The notes: generated by a model from the letters alone, not told the origin. 43,480 bases of DNA from JBMDXB01 sp048594975 (GCA_048594975.1 JBMDXQ010000037.1:1-43480), one strand, 5' to 3'. Positions 15,565 to 23,893 are shown, numbered from the stretch's first letter. Numbers and translations: made by a program.

Positions 15565-18260
15565 GACCTGGTTTCAAGACCTCTCGCGGGCGGCTGCGCG
15601 CGGGGCGCCCGACCACCATCCCACCACGAACGAAGCGCGCCACGGGAACCCCGGCCGCCCGCCGCAGCGCCGTCCCCAATCCCAGTGCCTTTCGGCGCGA
15701 GGAGGCGGTGGCGCTGCTCGCAGTCCGGACCCGTCACGCGGGTCTTGAAACCGGGACGACAAGCGCCCGGACGGCGCTTCCCGAGGTCTGGAAGTTCGGT
15801 GGCGCGTCGCTCGCCGACGCGACGGCGATCCAGCACGCTGCCTCGCTCGTCGCGTCGCATCGCGGGCCACTCGTGATTGTCGCCTCCGCGCTGGCGGGCG
15901 TCACGGACCTGCTGCTGCAGGGGGCTCGCGAAGCCGCAGCGGGAAGAGCGGTGCCCGCGAACCAGGCGGCGGCGGCATTCCTGCGTCGGCACCGCGAGAT
16001 CGCACGTGACCTGCTGCCGTCCGGCAAGGCGAGACGGGCGCTGCTCGCGTCGTGCGACGCGGCGGCGCGCGAGTACCGCGAGCTGACCGTCGCCGTCCGC
16101 GTGATGGGATACCTCGATCCGCGCGCCTCCGATCTGCTCGTGGCGCGCGGCGAGCGTATGTCGGCGGCCATACTGGCCGCTGCGCTGTCGGCGGCGGGAC
16201 GAAGGGCCCAGCTGGTCGATGCCACGGGTTTCATCGTGACCGACGGCACGCACGGAAGCGCCGCACCGCAGCTCGTGGAGACGACGCGGCTGGCGCGACG
16301 CACGCTGAAGCCGGTCCTCGCCAGCGGCACGATCGCCATCGTCCCCGGCTTCGTCGGGCGCGCGCCCGATGGCAGCGTGACGACCCTCGGCCGCGGCGGC
16401 TCCGACCTGACGGCCACGCTGCTCGCGCGCGCGCTGGGGGCGCGCCGGGTGGTGCTCTGGAAGGACGTCCCCGGCATCCTCACCGCGGATCCGCGCCTCG
16501 TGCCCGACGCCCGGTTGATCCCGCAGCTCCACCACCGCGAGGCGGCGGAGGTCGCACATTACGGCGCCAAGGTACTGCACCCGCGGGCACTCATTCCGAT
16601 CGCCGGGACGCGGATTGTCCTGCGGGTCAGGTCGTTCCTCGATCCCGCGAGCCCGGGAACGGACGTCTCGGCGCGGCGCGGCGGCCCTGGCCATCCGGTG
16701 AAGGCGCTGGCGACGGTCGGGGGCCAGGCGATCGTCACGGTCGCCGGCAAGGGCATGGTCGGCGTTCCCGGCATCGCTGCCCGCACGTTTGCCGCCGTCC
16801 ACGGTGAGCGCCTGTCGGTGTCGACGATCTTCCAGGCGTCGTCGGAAAGCTCCATCGGCTTCACGCTGTCGGACTCGGAGGCGCCGCGGGCGGTGAGCAG
16901 CCTGCGCAGCGCGTTCCGCGACGAGCTGGCCAGCGGGCTGATCGACAGCATCAGCGCGCGGCCGGGCATGGCGGTCGTCGCGGTGGTCGGCGACCGCATG
17001 GCGGGCAGCCCCGGCGTCGCCGCCCGGGTGTTCACGTCGCTCGCCACCGCGGGGATCAACGTCGTCGCGATCGCGCAGGGTTCGTCGGAGCGCAACATCT
17101 CGTTTGCAGTCTCGGGGCAGGACGCGGCGGAGGCGGCGCGGCGGGTCCACCGCGAGTTCCAGCTCTCGAAGATCGGCGGCGGCCGGCCGCTGCAGCCGCT
17201 GCACACCGACGTCGTGCTGCTCGGGTTCGGCCGGGTGGGCCGCGCGCTCGCCGACCAGATTGCCGCCGCCAACGGGCACGGTGCCGTTCGCGTAGTCGGG
17301 CTCCTCGATCGATCGGGCTACCTCTTCGACCCGCGTGGCCTGTCGCGGCGGCGGCTGCTCGACCTGGCGCGACAGAAGGACGCAGGGGCCCTTCTCGCCG
17401 CTCTGGGCGGAAGTGCGGCAACGGCTGCCGAGGCGCTGGCGGTCATGGCCTCGCACGCAGTGTCGCGCCCGGTGATCGTCGACGTCACCAGCGAAGAAAC
17501 CGCTGCTTTGTTGCGCAGTGCGCTGGGGCATGGCTTCGACGTCGTCCTCGCCAACAAGCGGCCGCTCGCCGGGTCATGGGAGAGCTACCGGCAGCTGCTC
17601 GAGGCCGCGGCCGCGAGCGGCCGCCGCATCCGCTACGAGACGACGGTCGGGGCGGGCCTGCCGATCATCGACACCTATCACAAGCTCGCGGAGACCGGCG
17701 ACCGCGTGCTGCACGTCGAGGGCAGCGTCAGCGGCACGTTGATGTTCGTCGTTTCCGCGGTCTCGGCGGGGAAACGATTCTCCGAGGCAGTGCGCGAGGC
17801 GGTGGAACGCGGCTACGCCGAGCCGGACCCGCGCGACGACCTCTCCGGCCGCGACGCCGCGCGCAAGGCCCTCATCCTCGCGCGGCTGCTCGGTTACCGA
17901 GGGCCGGCCCCTGCGCCCGACGATCTGGTGCCGCCGCCGCTGAAGCGCCTGCCGCTCGGGGAATTCATGAAGCGGCTGCCGGCCTTCGACGACGACTGGA
18001 GCCGCCGCGTCGAGCGTGAAGCCGCGCGCCAGCGCGTCCTTCGCTACGTGGTGACGGCGGCCCCGCGCAGCGTGTCCGCCCGGCTCGTGGCCGTGCCGCC
18101 GTCGAACCCCGTGGGCGCGCTCGAGGGCACGCGCAACCTCGTCGCGTTCACCACCCGGCGCTATCGTACCGAACCGCTCGTCGTGAGCGGGCCTGGCGCC
18201 GGCGCCGAGGTCACCGCCGCCGGCATCCTCAACGACATCTACTCGCTGTCGGCACGATGA
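15561..18260 (+). CDS. thrA: bifunctional aspartokinase / homoserine dehydrogenase
   Basis: This 899-residue fusion catalyses the first and third steps of the homoserine branch (aspartate to aspartyl phosphate, aspartate semialdehyde to homoserine). Aspartokinase starts at WKFGGASL (about 77-84) and continues with GRGGSDLTA and KDVPGILTADPR. Two ACT regulatory domains follow (about 385-545). Homoserine dehydrogenase starts at the NAD(P) loop LLGFGRVGRA (about 551-560), with ANKRPLAG and ETTVGAGLP later and a C-terminal GPGAGAEVTAAG. The ACT domains normally bind threonine for feedback inhibition. The first 73 residues are Arg/Pro/Thr-rich, unlike any aspartokinase, and coincide with an inverted-repeat element. 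The start is fixed by the ATGA overlap with the second threonine synthase. Confidence 0.94.
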   Translation: MRPGFKTSRGRLRAGRPTTIPPRTKRATGTPAARRSAVPNPSAFRREEAVALLAVRTRHAGLETGTTSARTALPEVWKFGGASLADATAIQHAASLVASHRGPLVIVASALAGVTDLLLQGAREAAAGRAVPANQAAAAFLRRHREIARDLLPSGKARRALLASCDAAAREYRELTVAVRVMGYLDPRASDLLVARGERMSAAILAAALSAAGRRAQLVDATGFIVTDGTHGSAAPQLVETTRLARRTLKPVLASGTIAIVPGFVGRAPDGSVTTLGRGGSDLTATLLARALGARRVVLWKDVPGILTADPRLVPDARLIPQLHHREAAEVAHYGAKVLHPRALIPIAGTRIVLRVRSFLDPASPGTDVSARRGGPGHPVKALATVGGQAIVTVAGKGMVGVPGIAARTFAAVHGERLSVSTIFQASSESSIGFTLSDSEAPRAVSSLRSAFRDELASGLIDSISARPGMAVVAVVGDRMAGSPGVAARVFTSLATAGINVVAIAQGSSERNISFAVSGQDAAEAARRVHREFQLSKIGGGRPLQPLHTDVVLLGFGRVGRALADQIAAANGHGAVRVVGLLDRSGYLFDPRGLSRRRLLDLARQKDAGALLAALGGSAATAAEALAVMASHAVSRPVIVDVTSEETAALLRSALGHGFDVVLANKRPLAGSWESYRQLLEAAAASGRRIRYETTVGAGLPIIDTYHKLAETGDRVLHVEGSVSGTLMFVVSAVSAGKRFSEAVREAVERGYAEPDPRDDLSGRDAARKALILARLLGYRGPAPAPDDLVPPPLKRLPLGEFMKRLPAFDDDWSRRVEREAARQRVLRYVVTAAPRSVSARLVAVPPSNPVGALEGTRNLVAFTTRRYRTEPLVVSGPGAGAEVTAAGILNDIYSLSAR
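15567..15755. repeat. inverted-repeat element at the 5' end of thrA
   Basis: GGTTTCAAGACC at 15570-15581 is an exact reverse complement of GGTCTTGAAACC at 15741-15752; with flanks the arms are 15 bases with one mismatch. They bound about 160 bases that encode only the low-complexity N-terminal extension of the aspartokinase. A second small hairpin (GACCCG/CGGGTC) sits next to the right arm. This looks like a MITE- or REP-type insertion translated in frame. No target-site duplication is evident. Confidence 0.55.
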
Positions 18261-19786
18261 CCGCCACCGCGCTCACCACCGAGACGATGCTGCGGCTGAT
18301 CCTCACGAGCCGCGTCTACGACGTCGCGCACGAGACGCCCCTCGAACCGGCGGCGCGGCTGTCCCGGCGGCTGGACAACGAGGTGCTGCTCAAGCGCGAG
18401 GATCTCCAGCCGGTCTTCAGCTACAAGCTCCGCGGCGCGTACAACCGCATCGCGCACATGAGCGAGGCGGAACGGGAGCGAGGCGTCATCGCCGCCAGCG
18501 CGGGCAACCACGCGCAGGGCGTGGCGTACGCGGCGCGGCACCTCGGCCTGCGCGCGCTGATCGTGATGCCGCAGACCACGCCCGAGATCAAGGTTGAGGC
18601 GGTGCGCGCCCTGGAGGCGGAGGTCGTGCTCGCGGGCGACAGCTACGCCGAGGCGAAGGCGCGCTGCGACGAGGTGGCCGCCGCGACCGGCCTGACCTTC
18701 GTGCATCCCTTCGACGACCTGCTCGTCATCGCCGGCCAGGGCACGATCGGCACCGAGATCCTCCGGCACCGGCTCGGCAGCGTCTCGGCGATCTTCGTTC
18801 CGGTTGGCGGCGGCGGGCTGATTGCCGGGATTGCCAGCTACGTGAAGGCGCTCCGGCCGGAGATGAAGGTGATCGGGGTCGAGCCGTTCGAGGCGGACGC
18901 GATGTACCGGTCGCTCGAGGCGGGGCGTCGCGTCGTGCTCGACCAGGTCGGCATCTTCGCCGACGGGGTGGCGGTGCGCGAGGTCGGCCATCTCACCTTT
19001 CCGATTGTACAGTCGGCGGTCGAGGAGATCGTCCGCGTGTCGAACGACGAGATCTGCGCGGCGATCAAGGACATCTTCGACGACACACGCTCGATCATGG
19101 AGCCGGCCGGCGCCCTCGCAGTTGCCGGGTTGCGGGCGTGGGTGGAGCGGACCGGCACGAGGGGGGCGCGGCTCGCCGCGATCCTGAGCGGCGCGAACAT
19201 GAACTTCGACCGGCTGCGGTTCGTGGCGGAGCGAGCGGAGGTGGGCGAGGCGCGCGAGGCGCTGTTCGGCGTCACGATCCCAGAGCGGCCCGGCGCCTTC
19301 CGCGAGTTCTGCTCGTGCATCGGCCGGCGCGTCGTCACCGAGTTCAACTATCGCCTGAGCGGGCGCACCGAGGCGCACATTTTCGTCGGTGTCGCCACGC
19401 AATCGCGCCAGGACGCCGGCGAGCTGGCCGCCACCCTGAATGCGGCCGGGTACCGGACGGTCGAGCTGACCGGCAACGAGGTGGCGAAGCTGCACGTGCG
19501 CCACATGGTCGGCGGCCGCAGCCCGGAGGTGGACAACGAGCAGCTGTACCGGTTCGAGTTTCCGGAACGTCCGGGCGCGCTGATGGCGTTCCTCGATCGG
19601 CTCGGCGGGCGCTGGAACATCAGCCTGTTCCACTACCGCAACCACGGCGCCGATTTCGGCCGCGTGCTCGCGGGCTTCGAGGTGCCGAACCACGACATGC
19701 CGGCGTTCATGACCTTCCTCGACGGGCTGGGCTATCCGTACGAGCACGAGCGCGACAACGCCGCCTACGAGCTGTTCCTGGCGTGA
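18257..19786 (+). CDS. ilvA: threonine dehydratase (biosynthetic)
   Basis: This 509-residue enzyme deaminates threonine to 2-oxobutanoate, the first step towards isoleucine. The PLP lysine is Lys57 in VFSYKLRGAYN; the ASAGNHAQGVA loop and the GGGGL phosphate-binding loop follow. The C-terminal 170 residues (from about 335) form two ACT-like regulatory domains (LFGVTIPERPGAFREF and YRFEFPERPGALMAF), the arrangement of the isoleucine-regulated enzyme, with length close to E. coli IlvA. It overlaps thrA by ATGA and ends the operon, so threonine and isoleucine synthesis are tied together. Confidence 0.94.
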   Translation: MTATALTTETMLRLILTSRVYDVAHETPLEPAARLSRRLDNEVLLKREDLQPVFSYKLRGAYNRIAHMSEAERERGVIAASAGNHAQGVAYAARHLGLRALIVMPQTTPEIKVEAVRALEAEVVLAGDSYAEAKARCDEVAAATGLTFVHPFDDLLVIAGQGTIGTEILRHRLGSVSAIFVPVGGGGLIAGIASYVKALRPEMKVIGVEPFEADAMYRSLEAGRRVVLDQVGIFADGVAVREVGHLTFPIVQSAVEEIVRVSNDEICAAIKDIFDDTRSIMEPAGALAVAGLRAWVERTGTRGARLAAILSGANMNFDRLRFVAERAEVGEAREALFGVTIPERPGAFREFCSCIGRRVVTEFNYRLSGRTEAHIFVGVATQSRQDAGELAATLNAAGYRTVELTGNEVAKLHVRHMVGGRSPEVDNEQLYRFEFPERPGALMAFLDRLGGRWNISLFHYRNHGADFGRVLAGFEVPNHDMPAFMTFLDGLGYPYEHERDNAAYELFLA

Positions 19787-19871
19787 CGACATCTGGAGCG
19801 TGGGTTCCGCCTTCACTCCCTGACACACCGCACCGGGAGTGCCATCTGCTTGCTGCCATCGCGGTGGCGAT

Positions 19872-20036
19872 TCAGAGACAAGCCGTCGTCCAACGCCTGC
19901 CGTCCGGCATCCGTTTCGAGGAGGTCGTGCGCGATACGTTCGCGTCTGTAGCTGAACGGCCGGTCACGCAGGCGCCGGCCACAGAGCCGAGCGCAATACC
20001 GAGCGCGCCGGCTACGACACGAATTCTGAAGCGCAT
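19872..20036 (-). CDS. small predicted lipoprotein
   Basis: This 54-residue ORF lies on the minus strand in the gap after ilvA. Residues 1-22 form a lipoprotein signal: Arg-rich start, hydrophobic run VVAGALGIALGSVAGA, then Cys. The mature part is short and polar and ends in MPDGRRWTTACL. That ending resembles the start of a FISUMP-type domain (typically DGKRWTTxNL), so this may be the stump of a longer exported protein. The ribosome binding site is weak. I cannot assign a function. Confidence 0.4.
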   Translation of the reverse strand: MRFRIRVVAGALGIALGSVAGACVTGRSATDANVSRTTSSKRMPDGRRWTTACL

Positions 20037-20113
20037 GGCTTCCGTGGAGGCGACGCCGAAGCGACGCCCCGGGACAGGCTTGTCGCTGGCGTGAGCGTGC
20101 GCCCCGGCCGGGC

Positions 20114-21031
20114 TCACCGGAGCCCGGTGCCGCACGGCTCGGCGGTCCTCGGCAGGTCGTAGAGCACCGCTGACTCTCCCCGCCTCGCGACCGCCTCGTC
20201 GATGCGCCGGACGATGAGGTCGCGGCGCGCGAGAACGGCGACGATCTCCCGCTTCGTCAGCCACCGCCCCAGCTTCTGCTCGAGCGTCTCCGCTGACAGC
20301 GCGCGCAGGTTCGCAAGCAGGCGGCGATCGCACCTGACGATGACGTTCGGGTTTCGCAGGCCCTTCGTGATCCGGAAGGCACGCGAGAAGTCGATCATCC
20401 AGAGCCGCCAGTCCTTCGTGATCAGGAGGTTCGTCAGGTTCGCGTCGGTGTCGTAGATCAGCTGATGGAAGACGCGCGCCGCCTGCATTTCCTCGCTCCA
20501 TCGCGCGCCGTCGGGCGGCTCCAGCTTCTTGCGGTACTGATCGCGGCCCATGATCGCGTCGTCGATCCACCACGACACCGACGCGGGCAGGCCTTCCACC
20601 TCCCGCTCGACGTAGGGCGGTACCATGTTGAGCTGCAGGATCTTGGCGAGCTCATAGCCGGCGACGTTGAACTTCCAGGAGTCGCGGAAGTTGAGCTCGG
20701 TGAACCGCCGCGTCTCGAACACCGGCTTGGTGACGTCGGTGGCCTGGACGGCGGCGTCGTGGCGCATCCGGCCGTCGTCCAGGGTGGCGCGGCGCGGCAC
20801 CGTCACCCCGACCGGCAGGTCCCGCTGCTTCACCACGCGCGCGGTCTTCAGGAACTCCTCCATGGCGGCGCAGCCGAGGGTCTCAACGGGAGCGGCGGCA
20901 GGCGCCTGCGCATGCGCCAGAGACGCGAACGCACACAACACGGCGGCACCGGCCAGCACCCGCGCCGCGCGGCCGGGCCTCCGAGAGCCGCGAAATGCCT
21001 CAGGGCGTGTCGCTGTGCGATCGCTGTTCAT
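20114..21031 (-). CDS. secreted protein with an atypical kinase-like fold
   Basis: The 305-residue protein has an Arg-rich N-terminus and a signal peptide with cleavage near residue 42 (AHA-QAP). The core has a helix-rich part, then VFHQLIYDTDANLTNLLI (about 187-204) and RLWMIDFSRAFR (209-220). A D-x-D-x-N-x-x-N catalytic-type loop (Asp194, Asn198, Asn201) followed by Ile-Asp-Phe (Asp214) is the pattern of HipA, FAM20C and PI3/4-kinase-like folds. Export would make it a kinase acting outside the cytoplasm. I chose the inner ATG because an earlier start would put about 45 residues of no signal character first. The function is inference from motifs. Confidence 0.6.
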   Translation of the reverse strand: MNSDRTATRPEAFRGSRRPGRAARVLAGAAVLCAFASLAHAQAPAAAPVETLGCAAMEEFLKTARVVKQRDLPVGVTVPRRATLDDGRMRHDAAVQATDVTKPVFETRRFTELNFRDSWKFNVAGYELAKILQLNMVPPYVEREVEGLPASVSWWIDDAIMGRDQYRKKLEPPDGARWSEEMQAARVFHQLIYDTDANLTNLLITKDWRLWMIDFSRAFRITKGLRNPNVIVRCDRRLLANLRALSAETLEQKLGRWLTKREIVAVLARRDLIVRRIDEAVARRGESAVLYDLPRTAEPCGTGLR

Positions 21032-21174
21032 GGCTCGCTCCGCGTGGGCGGTCACCGCGACAGGCCGGCGAAACTCGTGTCCGTTGCGCTGCGGATCATA
21101 CCAGCGCCCGGTCGGGCCGGCGCCCCTGCAGAGCGGCGCACGGCATCCGCCGTACATGCCCTCCACGCAAGGTC

Positions 21175-21762
21175 CTACGAGCGGGAGGCATTCTGGTCTC
21201 GAGTGAGCTCACCCAGCAGCCACGCCTTAGCCAGCCGCCAATCGCGCTTGACCGTGTCGATGGAGACGCCGAGAACCGCCGCCGTTTCCTCGATGTTCAA
21301 CCCTCCGAAGTAGCGAAGCTCCACGAGGCGGCTCTTGCGACGGTCGATTCGCGCCAGCCGGTCGAGCGCCTCGTCCAGCGCGAGCACCTCGACGCCGTGT
21401 GCGGCCGCCGCCGCGAGCGCCTCGTCGAGCGCAACGAACACCGCGTGGCCCCCACGTTTGGCGAAGCCGCGCCTGCGCGCGTGGTCCACGAGGATACGCC
21501 GCATGATCTGGGAGCAGAGCGCCAGGAAGTGCACCCGGTTCTCGCACCGGATTCCCCCGGCACCCGCCAGTTTGAGATAGGCCTCGTTGACCAGCGCAGC
21601 GGACTCGACGCTCTCGCCGGCGCGGCGACGCAGAAGGTGACGGTGCGCGATCCGCCGCAGGTCCGGGTAGACGAGATCCATCAGGCGGTCCAACGCCGCG
21701 GCGTCGCCGTCATTCCACGCGGTGAGCATGCCGGTGAGATCCTGCTGACCTTGTTTCGGCAT
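21175..21762 (-). CDS. ECF-type RNA polymerase sigma factor, TIGR02999-like
   Basis: This 195-residue sigma factor has region 2 at about residues 12-100 (including PDLRRIAHRHLL, ALVNEAYLKL and the FLALCSQIMRRILVDHARRR stretch) and a region 4 helix-turn-helix at about 150-180 (NIEETAAVLGVSIDTVKRDW). The wording ALVNEAYL...ILVDHARRR is typical of the Sigma70_ECF (TIGR02999) group common in Acidobacteria and Planctomycetes. I started at MPKQG because family members start just before the TGMLTAWNDGD block. No anti-sigma factor gene is adjacent. The next genes on the other strand carry a shared promoter block, a candidate regulon. Confidence 0.88.
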   Translation of the reverse strand: MPKQGQQDLTGMLTAWNDGDAAALDRLMDLVYPDLRRIAHRHLLRRRAGESVESAALVNEAYLKLAGAGGIRCENRVHFLALCSQIMRRILVDHARRRGFAKRGGHAVFVALDEALAAAAAHGVEVLALDEALDRLARIDRRKSRLVELRYFGGLNIEETAAVLGVSIDTVKRDWRLAKAWLLGELTRDQNASRS

Positions 21763-21792
21763 GTCGCCCGGAATGCTACCAAAGGCACTCCG

Positions 21793-21827
21793 GATTAACC
21801 ACTCCTGCGCCCTTACACGGAATAGAA
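21793..21827 (+). promoter_or_regulatory. bipartite promoter-like block, copy 1
   Basis: TTAACCA at 21795-21801 and CGGAATA at 21818-21824 are separated by 16 bases, 45-50 bases before the ATG at 21872. The block matches the copy at 22388 in 27 of 35 positions with identical spacing. It lies in the divergent gap between the ECF sigma gene and its plus-strand neighbour, so it is a candidate promoter for that sigma factor. Confidence 0.6.
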
Positions 21828-21871
21828 AGTGAAGCGGGTAGCTACGACATCGCTGAAAGAGGAGCACACCC

Positions 21872-22378
21872 ATGAAACTCACCGTCGTACGCGCACTTTG
21901 TCTTTCTGCCATCTTCATCGTCGGCGTGGCAGCGCCAGTCTCGGCGCAGGATCGCAGGACTTGCTCGAACGCCAGCCTGGCAGGAGCGTGGGGATACACC
22001 GAAACCGGAGCGGTCGTGACGCCAGCCGGTCCGGTCTCCGCAGCGGCCGTCGGGAGATACACCTTCGATCGCGAGGGCACGTTCTCGGGTACGCAGCACA
22101 GCAGCGTGGCCGGCACGATCAGCCAGGATACGAAGCTGGGAACGTACACCATGAATGCCGACTGCACCGCCACGCTGACTCTGGAGATCTACGGCCCGTC
22201 AGGGGCGCTGCTTCGCACGTCCATCTGGGAGATTGTGCTGGTGGACGACGAGGCGGAATTTCGCGGGATCATGACGTCGCTGGTGCTGCCCAACAACGTG
22301 CCGTTGGCGCCGATCATGACCATGAGCGCAAAGCGGGTACGTCCCCGCGATGGCAACGACGAGGAGAACGAACACTAG
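21872..22378 (+). CDS. exported small protein of unknown function
   Basis: This 168-residue protein has a clear signal peptide (residues 1-25, ending VSAQ). The mature part is beta-rich, with a Cys pair spread across it (about Cys32 and Cys97) that could form a disulfide. Repeated short strands such as GRYTFDREGTFSGTQ and TATLTLEIYGPSG suggest a lipocalin- or barrel-like fold. The C-terminus is charged (DGNDEENEH). I do not recognise the family with confidence. AAAGAGGAG precedes the ATG, and the upstream block shared with the next gene suggests joint control by the ECF sigma factor. Confidence 0.72.
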   Translation: MKLTVVRALCLSAIFIVGVAAPVSAQDRRTCSNASLAGAWGYTETGAVVTPAGPVSAAAVGRYTFDREGTFSGTQHSSVAGTISQDTKLGTYTMNADCTATLTLEIYGPSGALLRTSIWEIVLVDDEAEFRGIMTSLVLPNNVPLAPIMTMSAKRVRPRDGNDEENEH

Positions 22379-22387
22379 CGCGTGGCG

Positions 22388-22422
22388 GCTTAACCATTCC
22401 TTCACCGCTCCGCGGAATACAA
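22388..22422 (+). promoter_or_regulatory. bipartite promoter-like block, copy 2
   Basis: TTAACCA at 22390-22396 and CGGAATA at 22413-22419 have the same 23-base start-to-start spacing as the copy at 21793. The block begins 10 bases after the stop of the previous gene and about 42 bases before the MBL-fold gene start, so that gene likely has its own promoter rather than depending on read-through. Confidence 0.6.
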
Positions 22423-22460
22423 GGAGGAGGGGCGAACGACATGCGGTCGGGAGGTGCGCC

Positions 22461-23594
22461 ATGCGCGAGTACTGGAATTCGATCAGCGACGGCAACAGGA
22501 GCCCACGCCGCGAGTTTCTCAAGGCTGGTCTCGCGGCGGCCGCGGGGCTGGGATTCGCCCGGTCGCTCGCGGCGGCCAGCGGCGCGGGGGGAGGAGCATC
22601 GAGCCTGACGGGCCCGCTGCCGGCGTCTGCAGCGCCAGTCGGTCTTCTCGAAGTCGACAGCATCGACGTCTGGTGCCTCGAGGACAACTTCACCGACATC
22701 CTGCTGGCGGGCACGCCGACCGCCATCCGCCCCTACTCCACTCCCCCGCTGCCTCCCGATCTCTTCACCCAGCGGCAGTTCGTCACGGAACACGGCTTCG
22801 CGAGTCTCGTCACCGTCCATCGCAACGGCCAGGCCGCAACCCTGCTGTACGACGGCGGGTTGAGCCCTGATGCCGTCGACTGGAACATCGAGAAACTGGG
22901 CCTGTCTGCGAACCAGATCGCCGCGGTGGTCCTGTCTCACGGCCACATCGACCACCACAACGGCTTCGAGAGAATCATCCGAAAGATCAACCACCAGGGT
23001 CTTCCGCTGATCGTGCATCCGGATGTCTGGCTGGAGCGACGGGCCGTGACGCCGGCTGGCGCGGTGTATCTGCCCCCGCCCGATCGGCAGCATCTCGAAG
23101 GGGGTGGCGTCGAGATCATCGAGCGCCGCGAGCCGTCGCTGCTCCTGCAGGACACGGTTGCGGTCACCGGCGAGATCCCGCGCGTGACCGCTTACGAAAC
23201 CGGCTTCCTTCTTCCGCCACACCAGAAGCTGACGGCTGCTGGCTGGGTTCCCGACCCGTTGATCCTGGACGATCAGGCGCTGGTCCTGAACCTGGCCGGC
23301 AAAGGCCTGGTTGTGGTCTCGGGGTGCGCCCACGCCGGCGTGATCAACACGCTGCTCTATGCGCAGGCTCTCACCGGCGTCTTCAGCATTTACGCCTTCA
23401 TCGGCGGCATGCACCTGTCCGGGCCGGGCTTCGAGCCCAGAATCGCGCAGACCGTCGCCGACCTGACTGCTCTTCAGCCTTCGATTGTTGTTCCCGCGCA
23501 CTGCACGGGATGGAAGGCGACGCACGCGATTGCCGCCGCGCTGCCCGGCGCGTTCATACAGAACAGCGTCGGCACGCGGTATCACGTGGTCTGA
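22461..23594 (+). CDS. Tat-exported MBL-fold metallohydrolase
   Basis: This 377-residue protein has a twin-arginine signal: SPRREFLKAG at about 14-23, then a hydrophobic Ala/Gly run. The catalytic domain has the metallo-beta-lactamase motif HGHIDHHNGF (H-x-H-x-D-H), with GCAHAGVINTL and GGMHLSGPG as the later metal-binding blocks. The layout resembles the group annotated as 7,8-dihydropterin-6-yl-methyl-4-(beta-D-ribofuranosyl)aminobenzene 5'-phosphate synthase-like, but here the enzyme is exported. Substrate unknown. GGGAGG lies before this ATG; an earlier ATG at 22441 is in another frame. It has its own copy of the TTAACCA/CGGAATA block. Confidence 0.85.
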   Translation: MREYWNSISDGNRSPRREFLKAGLAAAAGLGFARSLAAASGAGGGASSLTGPLPASAAPVGLLEVDSIDVWCLEDNFTDILLAGTPTAIRPYSTPPLPPDLFTQRQFVTEHGFASLVTVHRNGQAATLLYDGGLSPDAVDWNIEKLGLSANQIAAVVLSHGHIDHHNGFERIIRKINHQGLPLIVHPDVWLERRAVTPAGAVYLPPPDRQHLEGGGVEIIERREPSLLLQDTVAVTGEIPRVTAYETGFLLPPHQKLTAAGWVPDPLILDDQALVLNLAGKGLVVVSGCAHAGVINTLLYAQALTGVFSIYAFIGGMHLSGPGFEPRIAQTVADLTALQPSIVVPAHCTGWKATHAIAAALPGAFIQNSVGTRYHVV

Positions 23595-23749
23595 CCGCTC
23601 CGGGCCGAACGTGAACCGTCCTGCGGAGGTGTCTATGCCTGCACGAGCCATGGAGAGACGGTTTCCTCGGCCTTGGTCTGTTACGCTGAAGCGCGGCGAG
23701 GCCTCTGAATCAACGTACGGCAACATCGCGGCTATTCGAGAGGACGAGC

Positions 23750-23893
23750 ATGACACTCGCCGGCCGCTTTCCCGCCGGCATCTTTGCCGTGTACCTCCTG
23801 ACGGGCGCTGCCGTGCCCGTGCTCGGCCAGGTCAAGGCGGCCCCCGCGGAAACACGACGGATAGGATTAGCTCACCACTGGCGACCGTGGTAA
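23750..23893 (+). pseudogene. truncated exported-protein gene, signal peptide only
   Basis: The 47-codon ORF starts with GAGAGG seven bases before the ATG. It reads as a signal peptide (residues 1-26, MTLAGRFPAGIFAVYL and on to VLGQ) followed by about 20 residues of a mature chain. The reading frame then stops at TAA, 37 bases before the end of the convergent GT2 gene. It looks like the 5' stump of a longer exported protein cut at the edge of the glycan cassette. The rest of 23595-23930 holds no other coding signal I can support. Confidence 0.45.

Noticed and set aside
15507..17531. 674-codon minus-strand ORF under thrA
   Set aside because: It is antisense to the aspartokinase with known motifs on the plus strand; no family features.
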